A DNA stretch of 15,093 nt from an uncultured Clostridia bacterium (GTDB lineage: Bacteria; Bacillota; Clostridia; TANB77; CAG-508): contig CANRLE010000020.1 in the NCBI GenBank assembly GCA_947631385.1, positions 1 to 15,093 of the forward strand. The letters are read 5' to 3'. The notes below the pieces were generated by a model. It did no database searches. It saw only the letters and a program-made list of their open reading frames with translations, and was not told the origin of the DNA. The position numbers and the translations under genes were made by a program. Shown here piece after piece: positions 6,304-14,251 of this stretch. The number at the start of each line of letters is the position of its first letter. The first letter of the stretch is position 1.

Positions 6304-6378
6304 ATTTTAAAAGCCATTTATGATAAAATAATACCAGTTTTAATTAATAGCAAAAGAGGAAGAGAAAGGAAGGAATAA
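6304..6378 (+). pseudogene. Decayed fragment of a second comF
   Basis: The frame starting at 6304, just after a TAG at 6301, reads ILKAIYDKIIPVLINSKRGR then ERKE and stops at 6376-6378. The intact comF has NILKSYNMVIPVPISSKRKK then ERGYN at the matching place, so ILK, Y, IPV, I, SKR and ER are shared in order. The DNA matches well only around AATACCAGTT, so the copy is old or came from a different strain. It breaks off where ComF would continue with GYNQ, and its last bases (AGGAAGG, 6367-6373) now form the Shine-Dalgarno of the KAP-like gene starting at 6382. It is too short to be functional. This suggests that a comF copy was cut when the downstream gene was inserted or recombined in. Confidence 0.62.
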
Positions 6379-6381
6379 AAC

Positions 6382-8376
6382 ATGGAAGATTTAGTAGAAA
6401 GCATACTAGACTATGTAAGATCAGACTATACAGACTATGCAATCATGATTAATGGAGAATGGGGTTCTGGAAAAACGCATTTTTGGAACAACAAAATAAG
6501 AAATAAAATAGAATCATTACAACTAAACGGAAAAAGATATACCACCATATATATGTCATTATACGGAATATCAAACCTAGAAGAAATCAGCAAAAAAATA
6601 TTCATAGAAACAACACAACTAATGGATAAAAACCTAAGAAAATTCATGAGTAACAGTGGACAAACAACAATCCCTGAATATGCAAAAACAGGAATTGATA
6701 TGGCAAACTTATTTGGAGTAACACAAAATGGAGATAAAGTAGATTATAGCGAATTCTTTTCTACAGATGACAAAGTATTATGCTTTGATGACTTAGAGAG
6801 AGCAAATGTAGACGTTATAGATATATTAGGATATATAAACAACTTTGTAGAGCATGACCATATCAAAACAATAATAATATGTAATGAAAAAGAACTTTCT
6901 ACTAAATTAAAAAGTTCAAACCTTGAAATGAAAACATTTATAGCAACATATCTTTTAGACAAACAAGATGAATTAAACAAAACGGACAAGCCAATGGTTG
7001 AGAAAATTCAAGATAAAATAGAGCATGTATTTGACAAAGCAAATGATTATGAAAGAATAAAAGAAAAACTAATTGGAGAAACATTCGAATATGCACCTAA
7101 ATTTGACTATATAATCAATGGAATTTTAATGAGATATGAAAATGATCCAGACCTAATTCGATTTTTAAGAGAATGTACAGGCCTTATCATTTCAACATTT
7201 CATAAAAGTGGTACAAGAAATTTAAGAATTTTAAAACATGCATTAAATGATTTTAAGAAAATATATGAAATGGTAAATAAATCATATCCAAATACAAACC
7301 ATAGAGTTATGCAAACAATGCTAATATTCACAATAGCAGTATCTTTTGAAATAAAAGCAGGTAGAATTATAAAAGACAAATTTGTTAATATCAAAGACAA
7401 TGAAGAATATAAATCAATTTTAGTATCTTCTAGAATATTAATGGACAACAGACAATTTTACATTAAAGAATTCGATAATAATTATTATTACAATTTCAAA
7501 TCAGAATATAGGTTCTTTAAATTCATTGAATACTATGTTAGAACACGTATATTTGATATGAAACTATTTAAAGAAAACATGGAGACAATTAGAAATACAG
7601 TTGATATAGAAAACTTGCCAGGATATAAAAGATTATTAACAGAAGAATATTGGAAAATTTCAGATGACCAATTTGATGGTGTAATTCAAGAAGTAATAAA
7701 TGATGTAAAAGAGGGAAAAATAACTTTAATTGATACTGTAAAATTATTTGCATACTTTAGTTATTTTTCTAGAAAAGGATTAATCAATTATGATTTAAAA
7801 ACATTAAAAAGTGTATTCTTCAATGGTATGAACATTGCCTCTTTATCTTCTCAATATTGCCCAAATCTAAAAGAAGAATTAGGAAAGATAGCAATAGAAG
7901 AAGTGGAAGAAGATATGGAAGATATATTAAAACACTTTAATATGCTAAATGACCAATTATTAGAAAAAATGTATAAAGAAAAAGCAGATGAAATCATGAA
8001 ATGTATACCTATGAAAATGGAATTATTTTATGAAAAATTTGATAAAGAATGTATGGATGTACCAATATTTAAGTACTATGACCCATTCCAATTATTCCAA
8101 AGAATTTCATGTGCAAGTAATGAAGACATTGTTTTAATTAAAGAAAAATTGATAGATAGAGCAAATAGGTACACAAAAGAAATAGAACCAGAAATAAAAA
8201 ATATCAAGCAATTAAAACAAATTATAGATGATTATTTAAAAGGAAAAGATCCAACAATAAAAATTGTTATGTTAAAAGAATTTTCAAAAGATATGGGATA
8301 CATATTAGATAAATACAAATTAAGCTTTTTACCAAGGAAAGAAGAAAAAGTAGAAGAAGAACAAACAGGAGAATAG
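6382..8376 (+). CDS. KAP-like P-loop NTPase, 664 aa
   Basis: The start is ATG 6382 with AGGAAGG (6367-6373) 8 nt upstream. The first 175 residues form a P-loop NTPase of the KAP/STAND-like type: Walker A INGEWGSGKTHF (Lys31, Thr32), Walker B KVLCFDDLER (Asp136, Asp137, and the LER that often follows in KAP proteins), and a sensor-like strand TIIICNEKEL (Asn168). Unlike many KAP NTPases it shows no membrane segments inserted between Walker A and B. The remaining 490 residues are mostly helical, charged and without a recognisable effector domain. KAP NTPases are often found in mobile or anti-phage loci and some act at membranes; the role of this one is unknown. It follows a MITE-like palindrome and a comF remnant, and its stop codon is 3 bp before ligA, whose Shine-Dalgarno lies inside it, so ligA translation is coupled to it. 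A weak promoter (TTGTAA 6277, TATAGA 6299) may serve it. Confidence 0.85.
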   Translation: MEDLVESILDYVRSDYTDYAIMINGEWGSGKTHFWNNKIRNKIESLQLNGKRYTTIYMSLYGISNLEEISKKIFIETTQLMDKNLRKFMSNSGQTTIPEYAKTGIDMANLFGVTQNGDKVDYSEFFSTDDKVLCFDDLERANVDVIDILGYINNFVEHDHIKTIIICNEKELSTKLKSSNLEMKTFIATYLLDKQDELNKTDKPMVEKIQDKIEHVFDKANDYERIKEKLIGETFEYAPKFDYIINGILMRYENDPDLIRFLRECTGLIISTFHKSGTRNLRILKHALNDFKKIYEMVNKSYPNTNHRVMQTMLIFTIAVSFEIKAGRIIKDKFVNIKDNEEYKSILVSSRILMDNRQFYIKEFDNNYYYNFKSEYRFFKFIEYYVRTRIFDMKLFKENMETIRNTVDIENLPGYKRLLTEEYWKISDDQFDGVIQEVINDVKEGKITLIDTVKLFAYFSYFSRKGLINYDLKTLKSVFFNGMNIASLSSQYCPNLKEELGKIAIEEVEEDMEDILKHFNMLNDQLLEKMYKEKADEIMKCIPMKMELFYEKFDKECMDVPIFKYYDPFQLFQRISCASNEDIVLIKEKLIDRANRYTKEIEPEIKNIKQLKQIIDDYLKGKDPTIKIVMLKEFSKDMGYILDKYKLSFLPRKEEKVEEEQTGE

Positions 8377-8379
8377 AAC

Positions 8380-10380
8380 ATGGATGCTAAGCAAGCAGAA
8401 AAAAGAATTAAAGAATTAAGGGAACAATTAGAATATCATGCTCGAAAATATTATGATGAAGATAAACCTGAAATATCAGATTTTGAGTATGATATGCTAA
8501 TGGTAGAATTGAGAAATTTAGAAAAAGATTTTCCTCAATTTCAAACAAAAGATTCACTAAGTCAAAAAGTTGGAGGGCATGTTAAAGAAGGTTTCCAAAA
8601 AGTAACACATGAAGTGCCATTACAGAGCTTGCAAGATGTTTTTAGTTTTGATGAAGTAGTAGAATTTATTGAAAGAATGCAAGAAAAAGCACAGGAAAAT
8701 AATATAGAAGAAGTTAATTATGTAGTAGAAACTAAAATAGATGGATTATCAGCAGCTTTAGAATATAAAAATGGTAAATTTGTAAGGGGTGCTACAAGAG
8801 GAAATGGAACAGTAGGAGAAGATGTTACAGAAAACTTAAAAACTGTAAAGACAATTCCTATGGAATTAAAGGATAAAATTGATATTACAGTTAGAGGGGA
8901 AGTTTTTATATCAAAAGAAGATTTTGAAAAAATGAACCAAGAAAGAGAAGAAAACGAAGAAGAATTATTTGCAAATGCAAGAAATGCTGCAGCAGGTTCA
9001 TTGAGACAATTAGATAGTAAAATAACAGCTCAAAGACCGTTAGATATTTATATTTTTAATGTACAAAAGGTAGAAGGAAAGGAATTCAATTCCCATTATG
9101 AGGAATTAGAATATTTAGAAAAACTAGGCTTTAATGTAAATCCTGTGCGTATCTATTGTAAAACTCAGCAAGACATAGAAAAGGCAATTCAAAAAATAGG
9201 GGAAGACAGAGAAAATTTATCTTTTGGGATAGATGGAGCAGTTGTTAAAATAGATGATTTAAAGTTTAGAGAAATTTTAGGAAGTACAGCTAAAACACCT
9301 AGATGGGCAGTAGCATATAAATATCCGCCAGAGAAAAAAGAAACAAAGTTAAAAGATATTGTGTGTCAGGTAGGAAGAACGGGTGTTATCACTCCAATGG
9401 CAATTTTGGAACCAGTTAAAGTAGCAGGTTCTACAATTTCAAAAACAACATTACACAATGAAGATTTTATTAAAGAAAAAGAATTAAAAATTGGAGATAC
9501 TGTTGTAATACAAAAAGCAGGAGATGTTATACCAGAGATAGTTGAAGTAAAAAAAGATAAACGAACAGGTAACGAAATAAATTTTGAAATGCCAAAAGTA
9601 TGTCCTGTTTGTGGAGCTTTAGCAGTTAGAGAAGAAGGAGAAGCGGCTATTAGATGCACAGGAATTGAATGTCCAGCTAAATTATTTAGAAATCTAGTTC
9701 ACTTTGTATCAAGAGAAGCAATGAATATTGATGGACTAGGAGAAAATATTATACAACAGCTACTAGATAATGGATTAATTGAAAATATAGCCGATATTTA
9801 TACTTTAAAACTAGAAGATATTGCTTCTTTGAAGAAAAATGGGCAAAAGTTTGCACAGAATTTAGTAGATAGCATTAATGCAAGTAAACAAAATGATTTG
9901 TATAGACTTATTACTGCTTTAGGAATTCGCCATGTAGGGGCAAAAGCTTCTAAATTATTAGCAAAAAAATATAAAAGTATGGATAAATTGATGGAAGCAC
10001 CAGTAGAAGAATTAAGTGAGATTAAAGATATTGGTGAAGTTATGGCAAAAAGTATAGAGGAATTTTTTGACCAAGAACAAACAAGAGATTTAATTGAAAA
10101 ATTAAAACAAGCTGGTGTAAACATGAACTACCAAGAACAAGAGGGAGAAGATAATCGCTTTGAAGGAAAGACATTTGTGCTAACAGGAAGTCTAGAAAAA
10201 TATACTAGAGGGGAAGCTTCTAATATCATTGAAAAATTAGGAGGAAAAACGTCAGGAACAGTCTCTAAAAAAACAGATTATGTATTAGCAGGAGAAGAAG
10301 CTGGAAGTAAATTAACAAAAGCACAAAGTTTAGGTGTAACAATTATTACAGAAGCGGAATTTGAAAAAATGATTCAATAG
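8380..10380 (+). CDS. ligA: NAD-dependent DNA ligase LigA
   Basis: LigA seals nicks during replication and repair using NAD+, and is normally essential in bacteria. The start is ATG 8380 with AGGAG (8367-8371) 8 nt upstream. Domains in order are: Ia (residues about 1-65, YYDEDKPEISDFEYD, binding the NMN part of NAD+), the adenylation domain with the catalytic motif KIDG (Lys119) and the motifs TRGNGTVGEDVTEN and FGIDGAVVKI, then the OB fold (QVGRTGVITPMA, GSTISKTTLHNED). A four-cysteine zinc finger follows (Cys408, 411, 426, 431), then helix-hairpin-helix repeats (IDGLGENIIQQLLDNG, LGIRHVGAKASKLLAKK), and a BRCT domain from about 590 (FEGKTFVLTGSLEKYTRGEA). The length of 666 aa is normal. No defects are seen. 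It sits directly behind the KAP-like gene, an unusual upstream partner. Confidence 0.98.
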   Translation: MDAKQAEKRIKELREQLEYHARKYYDEDKPEISDFEYDMLMVELRNLEKDFPQFQTKDSLSQKVGGHVKEGFQKVTHEVPLQSLQDVFSFDEVVEFIERMQEKAQENNIEEVNYVVETKIDGLSAALEYKNGKFVRGATRGNGTVGEDVTENLKTVKTIPMELKDKIDITVRGEVFISKEDFEKMNQEREENEEELFANARNAAAGSLRQLDSKITAQRPLDIYIFNVQKVEGKEFNSHYEELEYLEKLGFNVNPVRIYCKTQQDIEKAIQKIGEDRENLSFGIDGAVVKIDDLKFREILGSTAKTPRWAVAYKYPPEKKETKLKDIVCQVGRTGVITPMAILEPVKVAGSTISKTTLHNEDFIKEKELKIGDTVVIQKAGDVIPEIVEVKKDKRTGNEINFEMPKVCPVCGALAVREEGEAAIRCTGIECPAKLFRNLVHFVSREAMNIDGLGENIIQQLLDNGLIENIADIYTLKLEDIASLKKNGQKFAQNLVDSINASKQNDLYRLITALGIRHVGAKASKLLAKKYKSMDKLMEAPVEELSEIKDIGEVMAKSIEEFFDQEQTRDLIEKLKQAGVNMNYQEQEGEDNRFEGKTFVLTGSLEKYTRGEASNIIEKLGGKTSGTVSKKTDYVLAGEEAGSKLTKAQSLGVTIITEAEFEKMIQ

Positions 10381-10406
10381 AAAGCAAGAATGAATGGAGG
10401 AAAACA

Positions 10407-10652
10407 ATGGAAGATTATACTTTTGAAAAGATGTGGGAAGATTTAAGAAATGGTTATCAAATTTATTACACTTATGTTGGAAATCGTTATGTACTTTTCA
10501 AAACAGCAGAAAATTGTTATACACAAAAGTTACTTTCAGACCACAAAAGAAATCCACAACCAAGAATGTTAATGCTTACATTAAAAAGGGTAAAAGAAAT
10601 GTTTCCAAATATGGAAGATATTGAATACAAAATAGAAGGGAATGAAAAATAA
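10407..10652 (+). CDS. Small hypothetical protein, 81 aa
   Basis: The start is ATG 10407 with TGGAGGA (10395-10401) upstream, 26 bp after ligA. The product is soluble and mixed alpha/beta, with an aromatic N-terminal half (GYQIYYTYVGNRYVLFKT, then CYTQKLL) and a C-terminal helix (LTLKRVKEMFPNMEDIEYK). It contains two cysteines or fewer, no known motif and no membrane segment. Its good ribosome binding site and position inside the ligA-metG run make it a real gene. Its end overlaps the first possible metG start by 11 bases, so the two are likely co-translated. I do not recognise a function. Confidence 0.8.
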   Translation: MEDYTFEKMWEDLRNGYQIYYTYVGNRYVLFKTAENCYTQKLLSDHKRNPQPRMLMLTLKRVKEMFPNMEDIEYKIEGNEK

Positions 10653-12243
10653 GATGAAAAGAAATGTTGTTATTGGTGGAGCATGGCCTTATGCAAATAG
10701 TTCACTACATTTAGGGCATCTAGTAGCTTTATTACCAGGAGATTTTTTAGCAAGATATCATAGAAAAAAAGGAGATAATGTTCTATATGTTTCAGGAACA
10801 GACTGCCATGGAACACCTATTACTATTAGAGCAAAAAAAGAAGGAAAAAAACCAAAAGAGATATCTGATTACTATCATGACGAATTTACAAAAACATTTG
10901 AAAAAATGAATTTTTCTTATGATTTATATACTCAAACAGAAGACGAATATCACAAAGAAAAAGTAAAAGAAATATTTAGAACTATATATGATAACAATTT
11001 TATAGTAGAAAAAGAAGAACCACAATCATATTGCCCAAAATGTCAAAAGTTTTTGGCAGATAGAGAACTAATATTAAAATGCCCAAATTGTGGTAATGAA
11101 ACAAAAGGCGAAGAATGTGATTGTGGTTATACTCCAACAATGGAAGAATTAATAAAATATGCTAATTGCCAAGAATGTGGGACAAAAGTAATAGAAAAAC
11201 TTAATAAAAATTTATATATTGCATTATCAAAATTACAGCCATTTGTGGAAAAATTTTATAATGAGCATAGTCAAAGTTGGAGAAAAAACTCACAAAATGA
11301 AACATTAAAATATTTAAAACAGGGGTTAATAGATAGAGCTGTTACAAGAGACTTAGAGTGGGGAATTGACATTCCAGTAGATGGATATGATGACAAGAAG
11401 ATGTATGTATGGATAGATGCGGTGTTAGGATATACAACAGCAACAATGAAATATTGCGAAGAAAATAATTTGAATTGGGAAGATTATTGGAAAGAAAATG
11501 AAAATGCATTAATTTACATGGTTCATGGAAAAGACAATATTATTTTTCATAGTATTATACTTCCTGCATTATTATATGCCATGAATTCAAATATGAAATT
11601 ACCAGATAAAATGGTGTCATGTGAGTATTTAAATATAAATGATGAAAAGATTTCAAAAAGTAAAGGGAATGGAATTACTATATTAGATTTAACAGAACAA
11701 TATGATATAGATTCAATAAGATATTATTTTTTAAGTAATGGACCAGAAAAGAAAGATGGCAATTTTTCAACAGAAGAATTTAAAACTGTTCATAATGCTG
11801 ATTTAGTAAACAAATATGGCAATTTTATAAATCGAACATTAAAATTTAAAGGATTAGAGAAAATTGTAGTTGGAACAATTGATAAAGAAATAGATGAAAA
11901 AATATCTCAAACTTATATAGATGTATCAAATTCAATAGAAAGTTTAGAATTTAGGAAAGCAGTAGAACAAATAATTGAATTAGTTGAATATGGTAACAAA
12001 TATTATGATGATAAAAAACCATGGATTTTGTACAAAGAAAATATTGATGAATTTAATAATGTAATGTATAATTGTGCAAATATAATAGCTAATTTGGCAA
12101 ATTTATTTGAACCAATAATGCCAGATACATCAAGCAAAATAAAAAAATATTTGAATATAGATATAAGCAAATGGGAAAAAATCATAATAAAAGATACCAT
12201 TGAATTAAAAGATATTAATCCATTATTTGAAAGAATAAAATAA
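10642..12243 (+). CDS. metG: Methionyl-tRNA synthetase, two-zinc-knuckle type
   Basis: MetRS charges tRNA-Met and initiator tRNA with methionine. From ATG 10642 it is 533 aa; ATG 10654, right after the preceding stop codon (TAAGATG), would give MKRNVVIGGAWPYANSS, which is closer to the usual N-terminus and may be the true start. The Rossmann fold carries the class I signature HLGH (23-26) and KISKS (336-340). The connective domain carries eight cysteines in four pairs (131/134, 147/150, 159/161, 176/179), the two-knuckle arrangement found in archaeal and E. coli-type MetRS, not the knuckle-poor Bacillus type. The anticodon-binding helical domain follows (FINRTLKF; KPWILYKE). The C-terminal EMAP/Trbp111-like tRNA-binding domain is absent, consistent with the length. 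Whether this is the organism's only MetRS cannot be seen. Confidence 0.95.
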   Translation: MKNKMKRNVVIGGAWPYANSSLHLGHLVALLPGDFLARYHRKKGDNVLYVSGTDCHGTPITIRAKKEGKKPKEISDYYHDEFTKTFEKMNFSYDLYTQTEDEYHKEKVKEIFRTIYDNNFIVEKEEPQSYCPKCQKFLADRELILKCPNCGNETKGEECDCGYTPTMEELIKYANCQECGTKVIEKLNKNLYIALSKLQPFVEKFYNEHSQSWRKNSQNETLKYLKQGLIDRAVTRDLEWGIDIPVDGYDDKKMYVWIDAVLGYTTATMKYCEENNLNWEDYWKENENALIYMVHGKDNIIFHSIILPALLYAMNSNMKLPDKMVSCEYLNINDEKISKSKGNGITILDLTEQYDIDSIRYYFLSNGPEKKDGNFSTEEFKTVHNADLVNKYGNFINRTLKFKGLEKIVVGTIDKEIDEKISQTYIDVSNSIESLEFRKAVEQIIELVEYGNKYYDDKKPWILYKENIDEFNNVMYNCANIIANLANLFEPIMPDTSSKIKKYLNIDISKWEKIIIKDTIELKDINPLFERIK

Positions 12244-12261
12244 TATAAAGGAGAAATTAAA

Positions 12262-13116
12262 GTGGCAGTAATTATAGATGGAAAAGAATTAGCAAAAAAA
12301 ATAAGAGGAAACTTAAAAATAGAATGTGATGAATTAAAAAAACAAGGAATTCAACCTAAATTAGCAGTTATAATGGTAGGAGATAATCCAGCTTCAAAAG
12401 TATATGTTAGAAATAAAAACAAAGCTTGTGAAGAAATAGGAATTGAATATGAAGAACATCTTTTAGATGAACATACTACACAAAAGGAACTCAATGATTT
12501 AATAAGAAAACTAAATGATACAAAAGAAGTAAATGGAATATTACTACAAAGTCCTTTACCAGAACATTTAAATATAAATGAAGCATTTAAAACGATTTCT
12601 TATCAAAAGGATGTAGATGGATTTACACCATCTAGTGTTGGAAAATTGTCAATAGGAGAAGATACATTTATTTCGTGTACACCATATGGAGTTATGAAAA
12701 TGTTAGAGGAATATAACATAGATTTAACAGGAAAAGATGTAGTTATTTTAGGAAGAAGTAATATTGTAGGAAAACCATTAATACAATGCTGTTTATCAAA
12801 AAATGCAACAGTCACAGTATGTCATTCTAAAACTCAAAATATCAAAGAGCATACAAAAAGAGCTGATGTACTAATTGTTGCTATTGGAAAAGCTAAATTT
12901 GTAACTGAAGATATGGTAAAAGAAGGAGCAGTTGTAATTGATGTAGGTATTAATCGAACAGAAGAAGGAAAGCTAGTTGGAGATGTTGATTTTGAAAATG
13001 TAGAAAAAGTAGCAAGTCATATAACACCGGTTCCCGGGGGAGTAGGACCAATGACAGTAGCTATGCTAATGAATAATGTAATTAAAGCGACAAAAGAACA
13101 AAATAAGGGGCATTAA
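12262..13116 (+). CDS. folD: Bifunctional methylene-THF dehydrogenase/methenyl-THF cyclohydrolase
   Basis: FolD interconverts 5,10-methylene-, 5,10-methenyl- and 10-formyl-tetrahydrofolate, supplying one-carbon units for purines and for formyl-Met-tRNA. The start is GTG 12262 with AAAGGAGA (12247-12254) 7 nt upstream, giving MAVIIDGKELAKKIR. The family's active-site pattern is present: VGDNPASKVYVRNKNKACEE with Tyr48 and Lys52, then LLQSPLPEHL, KDVDGFTP, the dinucleotide-binding loop GRSNIVGKP, and the closing TPVPGGVGPMTVAMLM. The length of 284 aa is normal. It follows metG by 18 bp, and a terminator overlapping its stop codon ends the operon. The pairing with metG fits shared methionine and formyl-Met-tRNA needs. 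Confidence 0.98.
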   Translation: MAVIIDGKELAKKIRGNLKIECDELKKQGIQPKLAVIMVGDNPASKVYVRNKNKACEEIGIEYEEHLLDEHTTQKELNDLIRKLNDTKEVNGILLQSPLPEHLNINEAFKTISYQKDVDGFTPSSVGKLSIGEDTFISCTPYGVMKMLEEYNIDLTGKDVVILGRSNIVGKPLIQCCLSKNATVTVCHSKTQNIKEHTKRADVLIVAIGKAKFVTEDMVKEGAVVIDVGINRTEEGKLVGDVDFENVEKVASHITPVPGGVGPMTVAMLMNNVIKATKEQNKGH

Positions 13117-13135
13117 TAATTAATGCTCTTTTTTT
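13105..13135 (+). terminator. Rho-independent terminator overlapping the folD stop
   Basis: The core stem is GCATTAA (13110-13116) with TTAATGC (13120-13126) and a 3-nt loop. It extends outward by GG(G)/CTC-type and A-T pairs to about 13105-13131, including two G-T pairs, and is followed by a run of T. The folD stop codon (13114-13116) lies inside the stem. Confidence 0.8.
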
Positions 13136-13159
13136 ATATTTAAATTTATGGGAGGTTAA

Positions 13160-14050
13160 ATGAATAATTTAATAGAAAAGAAATATTGGATATGGTTTTC
13201 ATTAATACCAAATTTAGGAAGTATAAAGAAACAAGAATTATTAAAAATTTATAAAAATCCAGAGAGAATATTTTATTTAAAAGAGAATGAATTATTGAAA
13301 GTAAAAGGAATTGGAGAAAATATAGTAAAGTCTATATTAGATAAAAATATAAGAAATAACATATATAAGCATATTGATTATATGTCAAAAAATAATATTG
13401 ATATTATTTCAATTATAGATAAAGAATATCCTAATAAATTAAAGCAAATTTATGATTTTCCAATTAGTTTATATATTAAAGGAAATAAAGAATGTCTTAA
13501 TAATAAGTCCATAGCTATTGTAGGATGTAGAGATTGTACAGGATATGGCAAATCAGCATCAAAATACTTTGCTTATAATTTAGCTAAAGAAAAAATCACA
13601 ATTATTAGTGGACTAGCAAAAGGTGTTGATAGTTATGCACATATAGGAGCTATTTGTGCACAAGATGCAAATAGTGATTGTGGAAAAACAATTGCAGTTG
13701 TGGGAAATGGGCTTGACATTATTTATCCAAAAGAAAATGAAATAATAGCAAATCAAATTATAAAAACAGGAGGAGCTATTATAACTGAGTATTCATTGGG
13801 AACAAAACCAGAAAGGATGAATTTTCCTGCTAGAAATAGGATAATTAGCGGAATGAGCAATGGCGTTTTAGTAGTAGAGGCAAAAGAAAAAAGTGGAACA
13901 TTGATTACTGCTGATTTTGCATTAGAGCAAGGAAGAGACGTTTTTGTTGTGCCTGGTAATATTAATTCAGTTTATTCTGTTGGCACAAATGAATTAATTA
14001 AGCAAGGTGCTAAGCTAGTTACAAATTATCAAGAAATTCTATACAAATAA
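13160..14050 (+). CDS. dprA: DNA processing protein DprA, without C-terminal winged helix
   Basis: DprA binds incoming single-stranded DNA in natural transformation and loads RecA. The start is ATG 13160 with GGGAGG (13150-13155) only 4 nt upstream, a little close. The N-terminal helix-hairpin-helix region (LIPNLGSIKKQELLKIY, VKGIGENIVKSIL) precedes the extended Rossmann core: IAIVGCRDCTGYGKSA (GCR where most have GSR), ISGLAKGVDSYAH, VVGNGLDIIYPKEN, TEYSLGTKPERMNFPARNRI and VVEAKEKSGTLITADFALEQ, all in order. The protein stops soon after the core (296 aa versus about 360), lacking the DML1-like winged helix found in many DprA proteins. Shorter DprA proteins exist, so it may be functional. 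It stands alone between the folD terminator and the infC promoter. Confidence 0.96.
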   Translation: MNNLIEKKYWIWFSLIPNLGSIKKQELLKIYKNPERIFYLKENELLKVKGIGENIVKSILDKNIRNNIYKHIDYMSKNNIDIISIIDKEYPNKLKQIYDFPISLYIKGNKECLNNKSIAIVGCRDCTGYGKSASKYFAYNLAKEKITIISGLAKGVDSYAHIGAICAQDANSDCGKTIAVVGNGLDIIYPKENEIIANQIIKTGGAIITEYSLGTKPERMNFPARNRIISGMSNGVLVVEAKEKSGTLITADFALEQGRDVFVVPGNINSVYSVGTNELIKQGAKLVTNYQEILYK

Positions 14051-14072
14051 ATATAAAATCAAGGAAAAATGC

Positions 14073-14102
14073 TTGACAAATTGGCAAAAAGTGTTATATA
14101 AT
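14073..14102 (+). promoter_or_regulatory. Sigma-A promoter of the infC-rpmI-rplT operon
   Basis: TTGACA (14073-14078) and TATAAT (14097-14102) are separated by 18 nt. An overlapping reading with extended -10 TGTTATATA (spacing 16) is also possible. This is the strongest promoter in the window and lies about 145 bp before the translation start, leaving room for a regulatory leader. Confidence 0.88.
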
Positions 14103-14107
14103 ATTAT

Positions 14108-14234
14108 CTGTTACAAGAAGAAGTTATACTTCTCACCTAATCCAATAGAGGAAAAAGGTTAAAATTAAATATAAATTCAAAGCATTAAGCTTGAGCTTAT
14201 TTTAATTTGACTTGTAACAGAGTCAAATTTTTTT
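14108..14234 (+). promoter_or_regulatory. Attenuator leader of the infC operon, L20-type
   Basis: The start of the transcript, CTGTTACAAG (14108-14117), is perfectly complementary to CTTGTAACAG (14211-14220). That 3' segment overlaps the left arm and the loop of the terminator at 14204-14229, so long-range pairing and terminator formation exclude one another. In Bacillus and relatives, ribosomal protein L20 represses infC-rpmI-rplT through a leader of this kind (Rfam L20 leader family). Position, operon content and terminator agree. The exact L20 binding site was not mapped here, so the family assignment is inferred. Confidence 0.75.
14204..14234 (+). terminator. Intrinsic terminator inside the infC leader
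   Basis: The 9-bp stem AATTTGACT (14204-14212) with AGTCAAATT (14221-14229) has an 8-nt loop and is followed by a run of seven T (14228-14234). It lies 5 bp before the infC Shine-Dalgarno and would stop transcription before infC when formed. Confidence 0.85.
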
Positions 14235-14251
14235 ATATGGAGGTGTTTTCG

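Noticed and set aside
6041..6381. CRISPR array or phage attachment site
   Set aside because: There is one inverted repeat pair only, no repeated spacer units, and no tRNA gene or integrase nearby.
9366..10124. Minus-strand open frames opposite ligA
   Set aside because: They are shadows of the ligA coding sequence with hydrophobic, non-protein-like composition and no start signals.
14207..14251. infC starting at TTG 14207, ATG 14237 or GTG 14243
   Set aside because: These lie inside the leader terminator, lack a Shine-Dalgarno, or are part of it; the extra residues do not match the IF-3 family.
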